From Dryocosmus kuriphilus (taxonomy: Eukaryota > Arthropoda > Insecta > Hymenoptera > Cynipidae), in NCBI GenBank assembly GCA_038277395.1, contig CM076192.1, positions 134,206,251-134,270,250 of the forward strand: a stretch of DNA of 64,000 bases. Reading direction: 5' to 3'. The position numbers were made by a program, and so were the translations under genes. The notes under the pieces are model-generated. The model saw nothing but the letters and a program-made list of their open reading frames with translations, did not search any database and was not told the origin of the DNA. Positions 29,020 through 40,158 of the stretch are shown piece after piece (position 1 is the stretch's first letter; every line of letters starts with the position of its first letter).

Positions 29020-32000
29020 CTGGGGCGAAAAACCAACATTGTGCGTCCAGGAAAACGCCTGGGTGCGGAAAATTATCCCAGACCAATCCGAAACTCAGCG
29101 CACTTTGAAATTTTGAAATCGGATAATATCTTCAGTATGTTCCTTGAGGGTGCAATCTCACTCGAAATTTCACTAAAAAACCCAAAAATTTTAGGTTTTT
29201 GAAAAAATGGGCTTAAAATCGATACCGATGCCTTCCATGGGACACTTTACGATGAAAAGTCATCAGAGGGTACTTAAGGGGTCCGTACCGAGTCGCCAAA
29301 GTCAGCCCATGCCAATCCTCATGGAGGGGGAAGTGGCTCAAAATTGCGTATTTTCGAGTAAAACGCTTAGATACTTGTGCGGTCCCTGGGTCATGCCTGT
29401 CTACGAGCACACGAGCGTCTGTGCCACCTCTACACTGAAGCAGGACCCCCCCCCCCCCCCCCCCCCCCCCCTGTCTTCTGTACTGTCGGCTCACGCCTAA
29501 TTTTCGTTCACTTGCAGGTGCTAGTCGACGTTGTCGTTATAGTTTCTTCTTATTGTCTCGTCGTTGGTTCTTTTGGTGGTAGAGATTCTGGTTCTACCTG
29601 CACTCCCTCCTTGGTTTCTATGCCACAGCATGTCGAAATTCGCAAAGGGAGACATTGTGCAGTGCCCTATAATTGGTCCTCCAAAAGATTTTGGTCCGAA
29701 CGTTTTTCCATCGAGGGTTGACGTTCTGCGATGTTCTCAGGAGGTTCGAAGGCAAAAGGGCTGTCTTTCAGAAAAAGGTAAGGAGCCCTCGTTCGGAGAT
29801 ATTGCCGACGAAGTCCGTTCCAGACTAATAGTTATTTGGGAATCTGCTTCTATCCCAACGGCCTCAGAGCAGCGCATTAGGGAATGTCTCACAATTCTTA
29901 ATAAAAAATATACTACGTTGAAAAATTTATTGAATAGTAAAACAACTTCTCGAAGTAATAAGGATGAGAAAATCGCCGCCTTCAAAGAGTACTGCTCTGA
30001 ATTATTTAACATAGCCGCTTGTAAGTGCATTGACTTGTCTAGGTGCTCCTGGTCCAAGAAAAAGAAGGTTCCAGCCATAGAGCATGACTTCTATCTTGAC
30101 CAAAGAGGTAAAAAACTCATGGGAATCGCCAGCGTAGATGTCTATGAAACAAAAAAAATACATAAGAAAGCAGAACGTAATGCAAAAAGAGGCAGACTTG
30201 AACGGGGAGAGGGTGGGGAAAGCGTTCCTACTGCATCGGCCTCCACATCTTCCTCTACGATTGATATGGATATAGATTTAGATTCCTTCTTTGAGGAAGG
30301 TGAAGGGGATAATCCTCCTCCTGAAATTAAGGTAAAGGTTGACGCTTCTAGCGATGATGACGATTTTCACGACATACCACGCAGACTTGTGCAGAGAAAA
30401 TCATCGCAGGCCAGACTTGGCTTATCTGAAGCAGCAGTAGTTGCTCAAAGATATGGTATAAGTCAACGGACTGCGGCACATTTAAGCTCGTCTGTGCACC
30501 TCGCTGACAATCGAGCAGGTATGATCTCCCCGGATATTTCTCAAGAAGTATCTGAGTGTCTAGTCATAGATAAAAGTAAGATAAAGCGCGAGAAAGTTAA
30601 AACAGGCTCCAAGTTGAAGGAGGAATCACGCCATGAGGATTCTATTCGTGGCTTATACTTTGATAGTCGGAAAGACGAAACATTGACAGCCTCCGGATTT
30701 ATTAAGGAGGAACACATATCTTTGGTGGCCGAACCAGGTTCTAAATACGTAGGCCATGTCGTCACACCATCGAGCCATGCCCAAGATGAGTGTGACTCTA
30801 TTTATAATTACTTAACAACAGAACTGAATGGAGGTTTCGATGCAGTGGTAGTCGTGGGCTGTGACGGTACAAATACGAATACGGGCTGGAAGGGAGGAAT
30901 TATTCGTCTACTAGAGGAACGACTTGATCGTCCCTTGCAATAAGTTGTCTGTCTATTACATTTCAATAAGCTACCGTTCAGAAGTCTTTTCGTATTTATT
31001 GACGGACCTACCTCTGGTCCGAACAAATACTCAGGGCCAATAGGGGGACAACTTCCAACTTGTGAGACCCTCGATGTTGTAAAGTTTAAACAAGTTGAGT
31101 GTGACTTACCTGAGATTGAGCCCACTGATCTCAGCTCAGATCAAAGGTATCTTTATGAGATATCAGATGCTATACGGTCCGGAGCGTGCTCTCCTGAGCT
31201 GGCCTCCCGGAAGATAGGCCCCATCAACATGGCTCGCTGGCTAACAACTGCAAATAGAATTCTGAGATTACACATATCAACAAAAAGACCCACAAAGAAA
31301 CTGCAAGTATTATTTGAATACTTACTCACAGTATACGTACCCCAGTGGTTCCACATCAGACGGGATGGATAAGTCTATCGCTGATCTGAGTCGGCACCTC
31401 TTCCAAGCAATCAAATTGTCAAGGTTTCTTCCTCTGAATCACCGAAATGCAGTAAACACTTCCATGCAGACAAACAGTTCTCTGCCATGCCAGAAAATAT
31501 AATTCTTGGAATGGTAACCGACCCTAGGCTTACTGTTCGCCAAGACGCACTCACCAAAATCCTGGAAGCAAAACATAAGCAACAGACAACTGTCAAATAC
31601 AATATTGTGCCCAAAATTAATTTTGGAGCTAATGATTACGCAGAAATGATTGATTGAGAACAGACAGATGTTTCGCTTACCGTACCTAGGGTTTTAATTT
31701 CTATAACAGAGGATGAACTTACAGCTAAGCTATTTATGGCCGATAGCATGGTACCAGACTGGGACTTTACATCTTTCCCTTGTCACACAGTAGTGGTGGA
31801 AAGAACTATTAGACTGGTAACAGAGGTGTCCAGACAAGGCGTCGGTCCCGACGCTCGCGACCGACAGATACGCGACACACTTCTTTCTCGAAAGACTGTC
31901 AACTTATTTGGCACTAAGAAAGACTTTGTGGGGGTAATTAATGACACTGAGACTTAAATAAGCAGGTTCTACATATGGTTGGTTGGTTGGGTAGGGCGTG

Positions 32001-32405
32001 GGTGGAGCCCGACGTGCAGCCACCTCCACGTCGTGGGCTCTGGGTCACTCGGAGTAGTAGAACTCAGTGAGCTAGGAGCTGCGCAAGTATTTAGGCGTTT
32101 TACTCGAAAATACGCAATTTTGAGCCATTTCCCCCTTCATGAGGATTGGCATAGGATGACTTTGGCGACTCGTTACGGACCTCTAATTACCCTCTGATTA
32201 CTTTTCATCGTAAAGTCACCCTTGGAAGGCATCAGTATCGACTTTATGTCCATTTTTGCAAATCCTTAAATTTTAGTGTTTTTTAGTGATATTTCGAGAT
32301 TTCACCCTCAAAGAACAGACTGAAGATATTATCCGATTTCAAAACTGGGCCACTTTTCCGCACCCAGGCGTTTCCTGGACGCACAATGTTGTTTTTTCGC
32401 CCCAG
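29020..32405 (+). mobile_element. Unclassified 3.4 kb DNA transposon with about 350 bp inverted repeats (left arm copy)
   Basis: Termini read CTGGGGCGAAAAA... and ...TTTTTTCGCCCCAG. The left inverted repeat (29020 to about 29384) and the right one (about 32077-32405) match through blocks such as TTGTGCGTCCAGGAAA-CGCC, AATCGGATAATATCTTCAGT and ATTGCGTATTTTCGAGTAAA, with an indel of about 27 bp. The flanks share ATGCATAT close to each end, which may be a target duplication, although a few bases separate it from the termini. The only gene inside is the transposase-like pseudogene at 29630-31957. A poly-C run of about 26 bases lies at 29446-29471. Confidence 0.8.
29630..31957 (+). pseudogene. Transposase-like protein of unrecognised superfamily
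   Basis: The most likely start is the Met at 29630 (MSKFAKGDIVQC); the frame is open from 29564. The first 437 residues are open: a helical region (about 60-150), a basic segment KKIHKKAERNAKRGR, an acidic stretch (SSDDDDFHD), then VVVVGCDGTNTNTGWKGG, probably around the first catalytic Asp of an RNase-H-like fold. A TAA stop replaces a residue after RPLQ. The same frame then continues with CLLHFNKLPFRSLF, DGPTSGPNKYSGPIGG, ARWLTTANRILRLH and, after frameshifts (about 31365, about 31480) and a TGA after YAEMID, FPCHTVVVERTIRLVTEVS. I know this CDGT-NTG / LH.N.LP.R / ARWLT.ANR / FPCH...ER pattern from many uncharacterised invertebrate proteins but cannot name the superfamily. Confidence 0.65.
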
Positions 32406-35400
32406 GCTAATGCATATAGAGTCTTTAAGGAAGTTATTAACATCTTTCAGCTTTGGAATGTTAAAAAATTTTCCAGGATGAAAGACTAATTCATTCCGTG
32501 ATAGATATTTAGCTCAAATAGGCTTCTAAAAAGGAAATTGACGAGCGAAAATGAATGCAATAGCTGATATATAATAACCAATGTTGTATCCAGCAGCCCG
32601 TACTCAAAAGATCACGCAGATTCATTGGATAGAAAACAAATCCGAATTCAGAAGATGAAAAAATTTCAGAGAGAAACTTCACCTAGAGGACAGTAATGCA
32701 TTTGATAATTTTTTATTTAATTTTGAAAGTAGTTATAGAGCAATTTAAAAAATCTACTCACTTCGTTCGCACATTCTCATCACGCGCTTCGCGCAGAGCT
32801 CTCTTCGCTCGCAAGATTGAGCGCGTATGGAGTGCGCGATCTGATGGTCGTCGCGCTTCGCGCTCCGATATATTTGAACCTCACGCTTCGAGCTCGTATG
32901 TTTTTGTTCCGTGCACATCGTGCTCTGTTTTCGTTACTTAGGCCTTAAACTTTCAAGACACCCACTTCTAATGAAATTATTAAATTTTTATTTTGTTAAA
33001 AATTAGAAACAAAATTATTTTACTTAAGGCTCCATCGGCCTTCTGGAATATATTCTCATCACGAAACTTGCGCTTCGCGCTCGACAATTCATTTTTTTTT
33101 AAGTCCCTTGTCGATTAGTAAAGTTTTCTTGTGATTTTCTAAATTCTTCTAAATTTCCACAATGCAGGTATTCGGTTCTTAAAAGTAAAACGATGAGTCT
33201 TACATACAAAAAAAATGTTCAAAAGAAAAAGTGTACATCTTTTTCAGGTAAACAATTTTACTTTTTAATATTTTTTTGCGTGTTGCACATTTTCACCAGA
33301 AAATAGAATTAAAATAGAATTAACATTTTTTCGTATCTCACATAGCTTGCCCGAAAAATGGATTTTTTGATTTTGCAAAAAACGATTTTCATGGATAAAA
33401 CTATAACCGTTAGTTAAAATTAGTATTTTACACATATAAACCATATTATCCTTTAAATGGAGCCTTTAGTGTGTTCTCCAAAAATCTTTAATCAAAAATA
33501 TTCAATAGTTTATGTTTTATGACAAATTTTCTTGTCTATGTGGTGAACACCCCAGTCTCGCAAGTATGTAATTCAACAGAAGTGTGGCAAGCAAGGGCTA
33601 AAAGTGGCTGGTTAACGAATTCTTCCTTTATTTTTGGACCGTGAAGAAGTGTGCCCAAGAGCAATCCAATCTGATGATTCGTCGTAAGAACCGTTTTTTT
33701 CTCATTCAGGGGGTCTCAAAACGCGGAGATTTGATGAAAATTGGGGGGGGGGGGGGGTGTAAAAATTTTACATAAATCTAATACCTTCTCTCATGATAAT
33801 GTAAATATTGCATTTTTCAACCAAACTATGTAAAAAATTTAAAAAATTCACGTTTTTAATCAACTTTAATCGAGCGGTAAGCATGAAAAACGTGATGAGA
33901 ATGCGCCGGAGTAGCGAGCAGATTTTTCAATGACTTTTAATAACTTTTTATTAACTTTATAATAATGTATCTTTTCATGATAGCTTTATTTGACGTTTCA
34001 TGAATAAACTATATGTTGGATCAAAAAATGTTTTGAAGCAAATTTGTAGGTCTTTCCAAGGTGAAAAATTCTGTTTGTTAATATTTTCTCATATCTCGCA
34101 TATTTTTACTGAAAAGTGGATTTCTTTATATTTAATTACATACTTCATGAATAACTCAAGGACTATACATCTGTTCAATAAAATGGTAGAGGGGAAATTT
34201 GTAGATCTTTTGAGGTAAGTAACCAATGTTCATTATCATTTTTTTCGTATCTTGAGTAGTTTGGCGTAAAATTTGAATTCTTGAGTCTTAGCAACATTCT
34301 CTCGATTAAAACAAAAACCGTGCATTATAACAAAAAATAGTTAAAACAGATTTGTAGATCTCTGTGAGGCGGATAGCTTTGTTTATTATAATTTTTTTTT
34401 TATCATAAATATTATGTCAGAAAACCACAGTTCTTTATTTTTAATAACGTCTTCTCGATTAAAACAGAAACCATGCATTTTATCAAAAAATAGTTATAAC
34501 AATGTTTTTAGATTTTTTCTTTATGAATAATTTTACTCTCTAACATTTTTTTCTCATCTCGCCTAGTTTGTCGTAAAATTTGAATTTTTAAATTTTGGAA
34601 AGAATTTATGATTGATGAAACCAAAATCATTGGTCAAAAACCGCTGTTTAACGAACTCGTTTTTTCTCTTTGGACCCTCAAGAAGTGTGCTAAAGCGCAA
34701 TCCAATCTGATGATTCTTTCAAAAGTTATCGCGTTAGCAGACGACAACGACAACGACGACAACGACGACGAGGACGACGACAACAGATACGGTCGTAAAA
34801 AACCGTTCTCTCTCACTCAGGGAGTCTCAAAACGTAGTGATTTGATGAAAACTCGGGGAGTGGGGGTGTAAATTTTATATAAATCTAATACCTTCTCTGA
34901 TGAGAATGCAAAAAAATCAAATGCTTATTACCTAATATTCAGAATACAAGGTGAACCATTCTGCTTGTTAATATTTTCTCATATCTTGCATAGTTTTGCC
35001 GAAAAGTGGTTTTCTTTACATTTCATAACATATTTCACGAATAGCTCAAAAACTACGCGTCTGTTCAAAAAAATGATAGAAAAAAGTTTGTAGATCATTT
35101 AAGTTGAACAACTTTGTTTATTACCATTTTTTTCGTATCTTGAATATTTTTGCAAGAAAACACAGTTCTTGTTTTTAATAAGGTTTTCTCGATTAAAACA
35201 AAAATCGTGGTTTTACCAAAAAATTGTTAATACAAAATTTGTAGATTGTTTTAAGATGAACAATTTTACTTTCGACTATTTTTTCGTACCTCGCATAGTT
35301 TAGCCGGAAAATTGATTTTTTTTTCATTTTGTGAAAACAGTTTTTGATGAATAAAAACCGTAACTACTGGTTAGAAACCGCTGGTTAATGAACCCGTCCT

Positions 35401-36630
35401 TTCCTTTTGCACTCTGAAGAAGTGCGCCAAAGTACAATCCAGTCTGATTAGTACTTCGAAAGTTATCGCGACCATAGGCAACGACAACGACAACGGCGAC
35501 AACGACAACGACAACGGCGACAACGACAACGGCGACAACGGCGACGACGACAATAGACAGACTCCGCCGTAAAAAACTTTTTTTCTGACTCAGGGGTCTC
35601 AAAACGTGGAGATTTGATGAAAACTGGTCGACTGGTAAGCGTGAGAAATGCGATGAGAATGCGCCTGAGTATAGAGCAGATTTTTTAATAACTTTTACAA
35701 ACTTTCTTATTAACTTCATAGTAATGTATTTTTTGACTAAAACAGCTCTTATACTTTTCATGAATAAACTATGCGTTGGATCAAAAAATAGTTTTAAGCA
35801 AATTTTTAGATCTTCTTAAGATGAAGAATTCTGCTTCTTCATATTTTCGCGCATCTTGCATTGTTTTGCTGAAAAGCGGATTTATTTTTATTTAATAAAA
35901 TATTTCACGAATAACTCAGAAGCTACACGCCCGCTCAAAAAAATAATAGGAAGTAAATATGTGGATCCTCTTGAGGTGAACAACTTTGTTTATTATAATT
36001 TTTTCCGTATCGTGCATAGTTTGGCAGAAGGTTTGAATTTTTTATTTTTAATAACGTTTTCTCGATTAAAACGAAAACCGTGCATTTTATCAAAAAATGG
36101 TTCATCAAGAACTGGTACATATTTTTGAGCTGAATAACTTTGTTCATTATCATTTTTGTTTTATCTTGGATTTTTTGGCAAGAAACCGCAGTCCATTATT
36201 TGTAATAACAAAATTTGTAGATTTTTTTGAGATGAACAGTTTTACTTTCAGTCGTTTTTTGTATCTTGCATAGTTTAGCCGGAAAATTGATTCCTTGATG
36301 TTATGAAAACCGTTTTTGATGGATGAAACCATAACCACTGGTTAAAAACCGCAATTTAACGAACTCGTCCTTATCAATTACCCCTAAAGAAGTGTGCCAA
36401 AGCGCAATCCAATCCGATTAGTCTTTGGAATTTATCGTGGGAACAGACTCCGACGACGACGACAAAGACGACAGCAATGACAACGACGACAAGGACAACA
36501 GACCGACAGACACTGTGGTAAAACATGTTTTTTCGGATTCAGGAGGTCACGAAACGTCGAGATTTCATGAAATTCGCGAAAGTCATTTTTTACATAAAAC
36601 TAATACCTTCTCATTGAGATGAAAATTTAA
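32406..36630 (+). repeat. Modular satellite block with four to five higher-order units (left arm)
   Basis: GC-rich hairpin motifs lie at 32765-32880 and 33064-33084. Repeats of about 150 bp (GATTAAAACAAAAACCGTGC, AAATTTGTAGAT, TTTCGTATCTTG) follow at 33.1-33.4, 34.0-34.6, 34.95-35.35 and 35.76-36.33 kb. Each run ends in the same hinge (AAGAAGTG(T/C)GCC then CAATCC(A/G)(A/G)TCTGAT) near 33650, 34680, 35415 and 36390. The hinge is followed in most units by a CGACAACGAC minisatellite (34740-34785, 35478-35560, 36448-36500), a CTCAGG(G)GGTCTC-AAACG block and an AATCTAATACCTTCTC tail. It is non-coding; open frames here come from the minisatellite. Confidence 0.75.
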
Positions 36631-36639
36631 AAAGTAAAT

Positions 36640-37074
36640 TTTCAAGTTTTTAATTCCTTCTTCCTCATAGTAGAACCTTTGTAATGGTTATTTGTTGTTT
36701 TTAGGTGGACGGGAGGTTCCTAAGAACATCCCTTGCCGCTCAGGGTATAAAGCCCATTGTGCCACACCCGTTTTTTACCTCAAGGCAGTGCACCGATACC
36801 TGGAGACTTTTTTACAGAGATTTTGATCAACTTTCTTCGCTATTTTCAACGTTCTGGTTATATTATTATCGCTCGGGTGCCAGGCAAACCCTATGGTACC
36901 GTATCGGGCGCGTGCCTCTTTATATTATAATGTGAGCCTCCAATACATGCAATCTGGCAGCCTACCTTACCATACTATAAGCTGATAGCAAAGCTAGAGC
37001 GGTAGGGATTGTAGGAGCATTCCTTGTGAAATCTTCCAGCTAGATGTTGTCCATGTTCGGTGCACTGACCTGGT
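36640..37074. other. Repeat-arm segment without a gene
   Basis: This is a GC-richer insert between the satellite block and the SINE. Short open frames (36705-36935) have no recognisable domain. The sequence is also present at about 46716-47095 in the other arm. It could be part of the SINE's insertion neighbourhood or a separate unidentified repeat. Confidence 0.4.
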
Positions 37075-37390
37075 GTGTCATGTAAGTTTATGCATGTGTT
37101 TATTTTCTCGAAATCAAGCAGCGACCATCGAGCGATAATCCCCTCGAAAGGAGCCTGTCTCGAACGGAAATCGCTAAGTCTTTTTCGAGTCTCTCAAAAT
37201 CGGCTGGTGACCCTCAAGGGAAGTCGGCAACCTTTTCTGTGGGGACGTACAGTTTAAGGTGGATTCCGAACCACCAGAACCCTTTTTAAAGTACATAGAA
37301 GAATTTTCATGGGTACAAGCACAGGGATCGAACACAGTGCTACTGGTCGGAACCCTGACGTGCTATCTCTTGAGCCACCGAGACTCTTTT
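37075..37390 (-). mobile_element. tRNA-derived SINE (left arm copy)
   Basis: The minus strand begins with a tRNA-like head: box A-like TGGCTCAAGAGATAGCACG (about 37360-37378) and box B GTTCGATCC (about 37326-37334) with normal spacing. It is followed by a non-tRNA body of about 220 bp ending near ATAAACACATGCATAAAC. A Pol III promoter is therefore visible. Some degeneracy in the head makes it a SINE rather than a working tRNA gene. The mirrored copy is at 46402-46715. Confidence 0.65.
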
Positions 37391-37822
37391 CTAATGGTTA
37401 CATTTTTGAAAATTTTTTAAACTTATTTAATTAAACGTTTTTTTTATTTACGAATATTTAACACAATATTCTGAAAAATTATATCCAGATGTGTGCGTAC
37501 CACCTGTCAAGCGATTTTCATTTGGTGAAAAAAAATAATTTCTACAGTGGCATATACTTTAGCAACCCGAATATTTGAGAAGATATCGAATAAAAGCGAC
37601 TTTTCTGAATGTAAATAATTATTTAAACATTCAGAAGCAAGGAGACGCCTTTTAAACTATCCGATCGAACTGAAACTTTTCCGGAATATCTTTCTCATCC
37701 AAAGTCACTAATCTCGGCGGTAGCACGTTAAAAATTCAGCACTTGGAAATAAGAGCCACCTTCGTGCAGATGACACACTTTTTTGTGAATATGATAGCTT
37801 TAGAATAGTTACAGATAACTAG

Positions 37823-39092
37823 ACTCTGTTCCACAAGAAAGAATACGCGTTTTTCTCGAAAAGTTTTAAAGCTTTTTGTTCGTTTCTTTTTTGGCCTCAC
37901 TGCACGTTTCAAGGGCAAGAGTGGAACAGCCTATTTGGTTCAGTCTCATTCGAAGTGTCGGATAGTGAACAAGTTGGCGCAATGAGTGCAGTATACGCTA
38001 AACGGTTCGAAGCTGTGTTTTTGTCCAGCAATGCACACGGACCAAAACTTTCATACTCAGCTGCTGCTAAAGTGCTTAAAAAGTCTAAGTACTTCGTGCA
38101 AAAGTGGGTGGAGCGGTATAGGGACACAAAAGCTGTTGACGATTTTCCAGGAAAAGAAGAAGCGCGAGCAACGTCCAGCAAGGAGGATAAGGGGATCATC
38201 GTACTATTCAAGCGCAACCCCACTCTACGGCTGCGCGAAACCAAGGCTAAGCTAGCGGAGAAGGGATTAGACGTTAGTATAAACACCATAAGATGCAGAT
38301 TAGCTGAGGCAAACTTGCAGTACCGTAGCACGAGGCAGAAACCCCTGCTCTCAGAAGTGCACATGCAAAAACGGCTGTCATGAGCTATAGAAAATAATGA
38401 TCGCGATTGGTCAAATGTGATTTTTTCCGACGAAGCATCCTTTTGGGAATGGGTTCCAATAAAACGTGCCTGGTCAGGCAAAGGTGAGCAGTTCCTCAAG
38501 CGAACTGTTAAACACCCAGTAAAGATCCATGTTTGGGGATGCTTCTCACAGCGCGGTTTTGGCTGTTTAGAGCTGTTCACTGAGAACCTGAACGCGGAAA
38601 AAAAAAATGGTCAAAATCTACAAGCATGGTCTTCTGAGGTCTGGAGAAAAGATGTTTGGAGCCAATAATGAGGTTTGGATCCTTCAAGAGGACAACGATC
38701 CCAAACATTGCAGTCGCCTCTGCAAGAACTGGAAAGCTGAAAATGGCGTCGTCACCTTGGCCTGGCCTTCACAATCTCCTGATGCCAATCCGATTGAAAA
38801 TGTGTGGAGTGTCGTTAAGAGAAAACTTGCAGGAAGGCGTGTATTCACCCTCAAGCAGCTCTCTCGACGAATTAGAGAGGTGTGGCGCTCTCTATCTTTA
38901 GAATATGCTGAACAATTAGTCGAGAGCATGCCCAGAAGATGCCAGGCCATTATCGAGAATAGTGGCGATTGGACCATTTATTAAGATAAGTACTCCCTAA
39001 TCTTTAAAGCGTTTTTTCATGCTAAAAAAGAAAAATAAAGTTCTCTTCAAAACTTTTCGAGAAAACGCGTATGCTTTCTTGTGGAACAGACT
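37823..39092 (+). mobile_element. Tc1-like transposon (left arm copy)
   Basis: Inverted repeats of about 55 bp (CTGTTCCACAAGAAAG-ATACGCG from about 37826 and its complement ending about 39089, with TTCTCGAAAAGTTTT) flank a 1.27 kb element with one transposase gene. The flanking TA duplication expected for Tc1/mariner is not clearly preserved. Confidence 0.85.
37955..38984 (+). pseudogene. Tc1-like transposase (left arm copy)
   Basis: The N-terminal helix-turn-helix region (LSYSAAAKVLKKSKYFVQKW, RLRETKAKLAEKGLDVS) precedes the DDE domain: first Asp in VIFSDEASFWEW (about 38420), second in QEDNDPKHCS (about 38690), and Glu in SPDANPIENVWSVVKRK (about 38780-38825), a DD34E spacing typical of Tc1. 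A TGA interrupts the frame at 38381, after KRLS, where a Trp is usual; the other arm has the same stop. This arm also has a frameshift near 38600 from a run of ten A where the other arm has six. The element is non-functional as read. Confidence 0.85.
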
Positions 39093-39414
39093 GTGAATGA
39101 AATTGGAGTTGATTTTTTCAACACACACATACGTACGTCCAGGAAATTTCTCAGAAAATATTTTGCACACTGTAGCCTTTAAAAAAGGTATCATATTGTC
39201 ACCACTACAAGTAATTTTTAAATATTAAATTATTATTGTTTAGATGAATAGCCTTTCATGCCCAAATTTTAATTGAAATTTTTTTATTTACTTGATTCTT
39301 TTGAAAATGGAGGAAATTGATACAAATTCTCAAGAAAAGTAGGCTCTAGAAGAAAATTTAAATAATATAGGAAATGTAAAAAAAAGTTAACGAACATAGC
39401 TTCAAAAGGGGGTT

Positions 39415-40080
39415 TGCTGGATACTTCGATGAAAAGCATTGTTTTTTCTAAGTTGGCAAAATCTGAGTCCTTCGCTCAATCTCTCCGTGTTGTTTTCTTC
39501 CATTCATGCAACAATCATATTTTCCACGTCTTGATTCACTCCTTCAATGCTGCCTTGACTCTGCGAATGTTTCTATTTTCCGTGAACAATTGATAATTCT
39601 GGCCATACTTCTTTTAGAGCTTCTACTATACGATTAGCGAATTGCCGTCCATTATCAGATTGAAGCACATAATGAGTTCTTATCTTACACAATATGTGAA
39701 GAAGAGAGTTTGACACTTCATCAGCTGTTTTAGTCTTCAAAGGACGAAACATTACAAATTTCGTTATATGATCTTCGTATATAAGAATGAACCTATTCTC
39801 TTGCGTTGATTTCTTTAAAGAACAAAGGCTTCACAACCATGCTTTTTTTGGGATGATTCCGTTTTTCTTTTACAAACAACAAACAATTGAATGTAATACG
39901 AAATAAGCTCTCTGAGAACATTGGCATATTTGAAAGATAGAGACTTCTCTAAGCTGTTTCGCCCACCATGAACACACACGATGTACGCATTATTTATAAC
40001 GTCGAACTGTTCATCTTTTGTCACGTAATACTTAATGTCCGTTTTTCCTTCACTCACTCGAAAAATAAGTCTCACAGTAC
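39415..40080 (-). pseudogene. KRBA2-like integrase fragment (left arm copy)
   Basis: The minus strand encodes a retroviral-type integrase core: YEDHITKFVMFRPLKTK, LQSDNGRQFANRIVEALKE and HSQSQGSIEGVNQDVENM, containing the expected D, D and E. Stops (after IVHGK, where a Pro would be usual, and after NMIVA) break it. An 86-residue upstream segment (40075-39815) carries EGKTDIKYYVTKDEQFD. The HSQSQGS.E..NQD.E pattern is that of KRBA2/SCAND3-type integrases, which are related to Ginger transposons and Gypsy elements. No termini are seen, so the source element is unclear. Confidence 0.7.
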
Positions 40081-40158
40081 TTTACAGCAGAATTTATAAG
40101 AAAAGAATTTTCGGATTTACTCAAAGCTTTTAGCTTTCATTGAACTTACTTTTCATAT

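Noticed and set aside
29213..29721. Poly-Gly/Pro frames over the poly-C run in the 3.4 kb transposon
   Set aside because: Homopolymer artefacts; the transposase start lies downstream at 29630.
35324..35761. Frames rich in Val/Ser or Asp/Asn over the CGACAACGAC tracts
   Set aside because: Any frame through this minisatellite is open; they appear on both strands and vary with repeat number.
37320..37390. A functional tRNA gene
   Set aside because: Boxes A and B are present, but a clean cloverleaf with acceptor pairing is not, and the sequence continues into a SINE body.
37735..38580. Minus-strand frame of 223 residues opposite the Tc1 transposase (and its mirror at 45180-45881)
   Set aside because: A shadow frame of the real transposase on the other strand.
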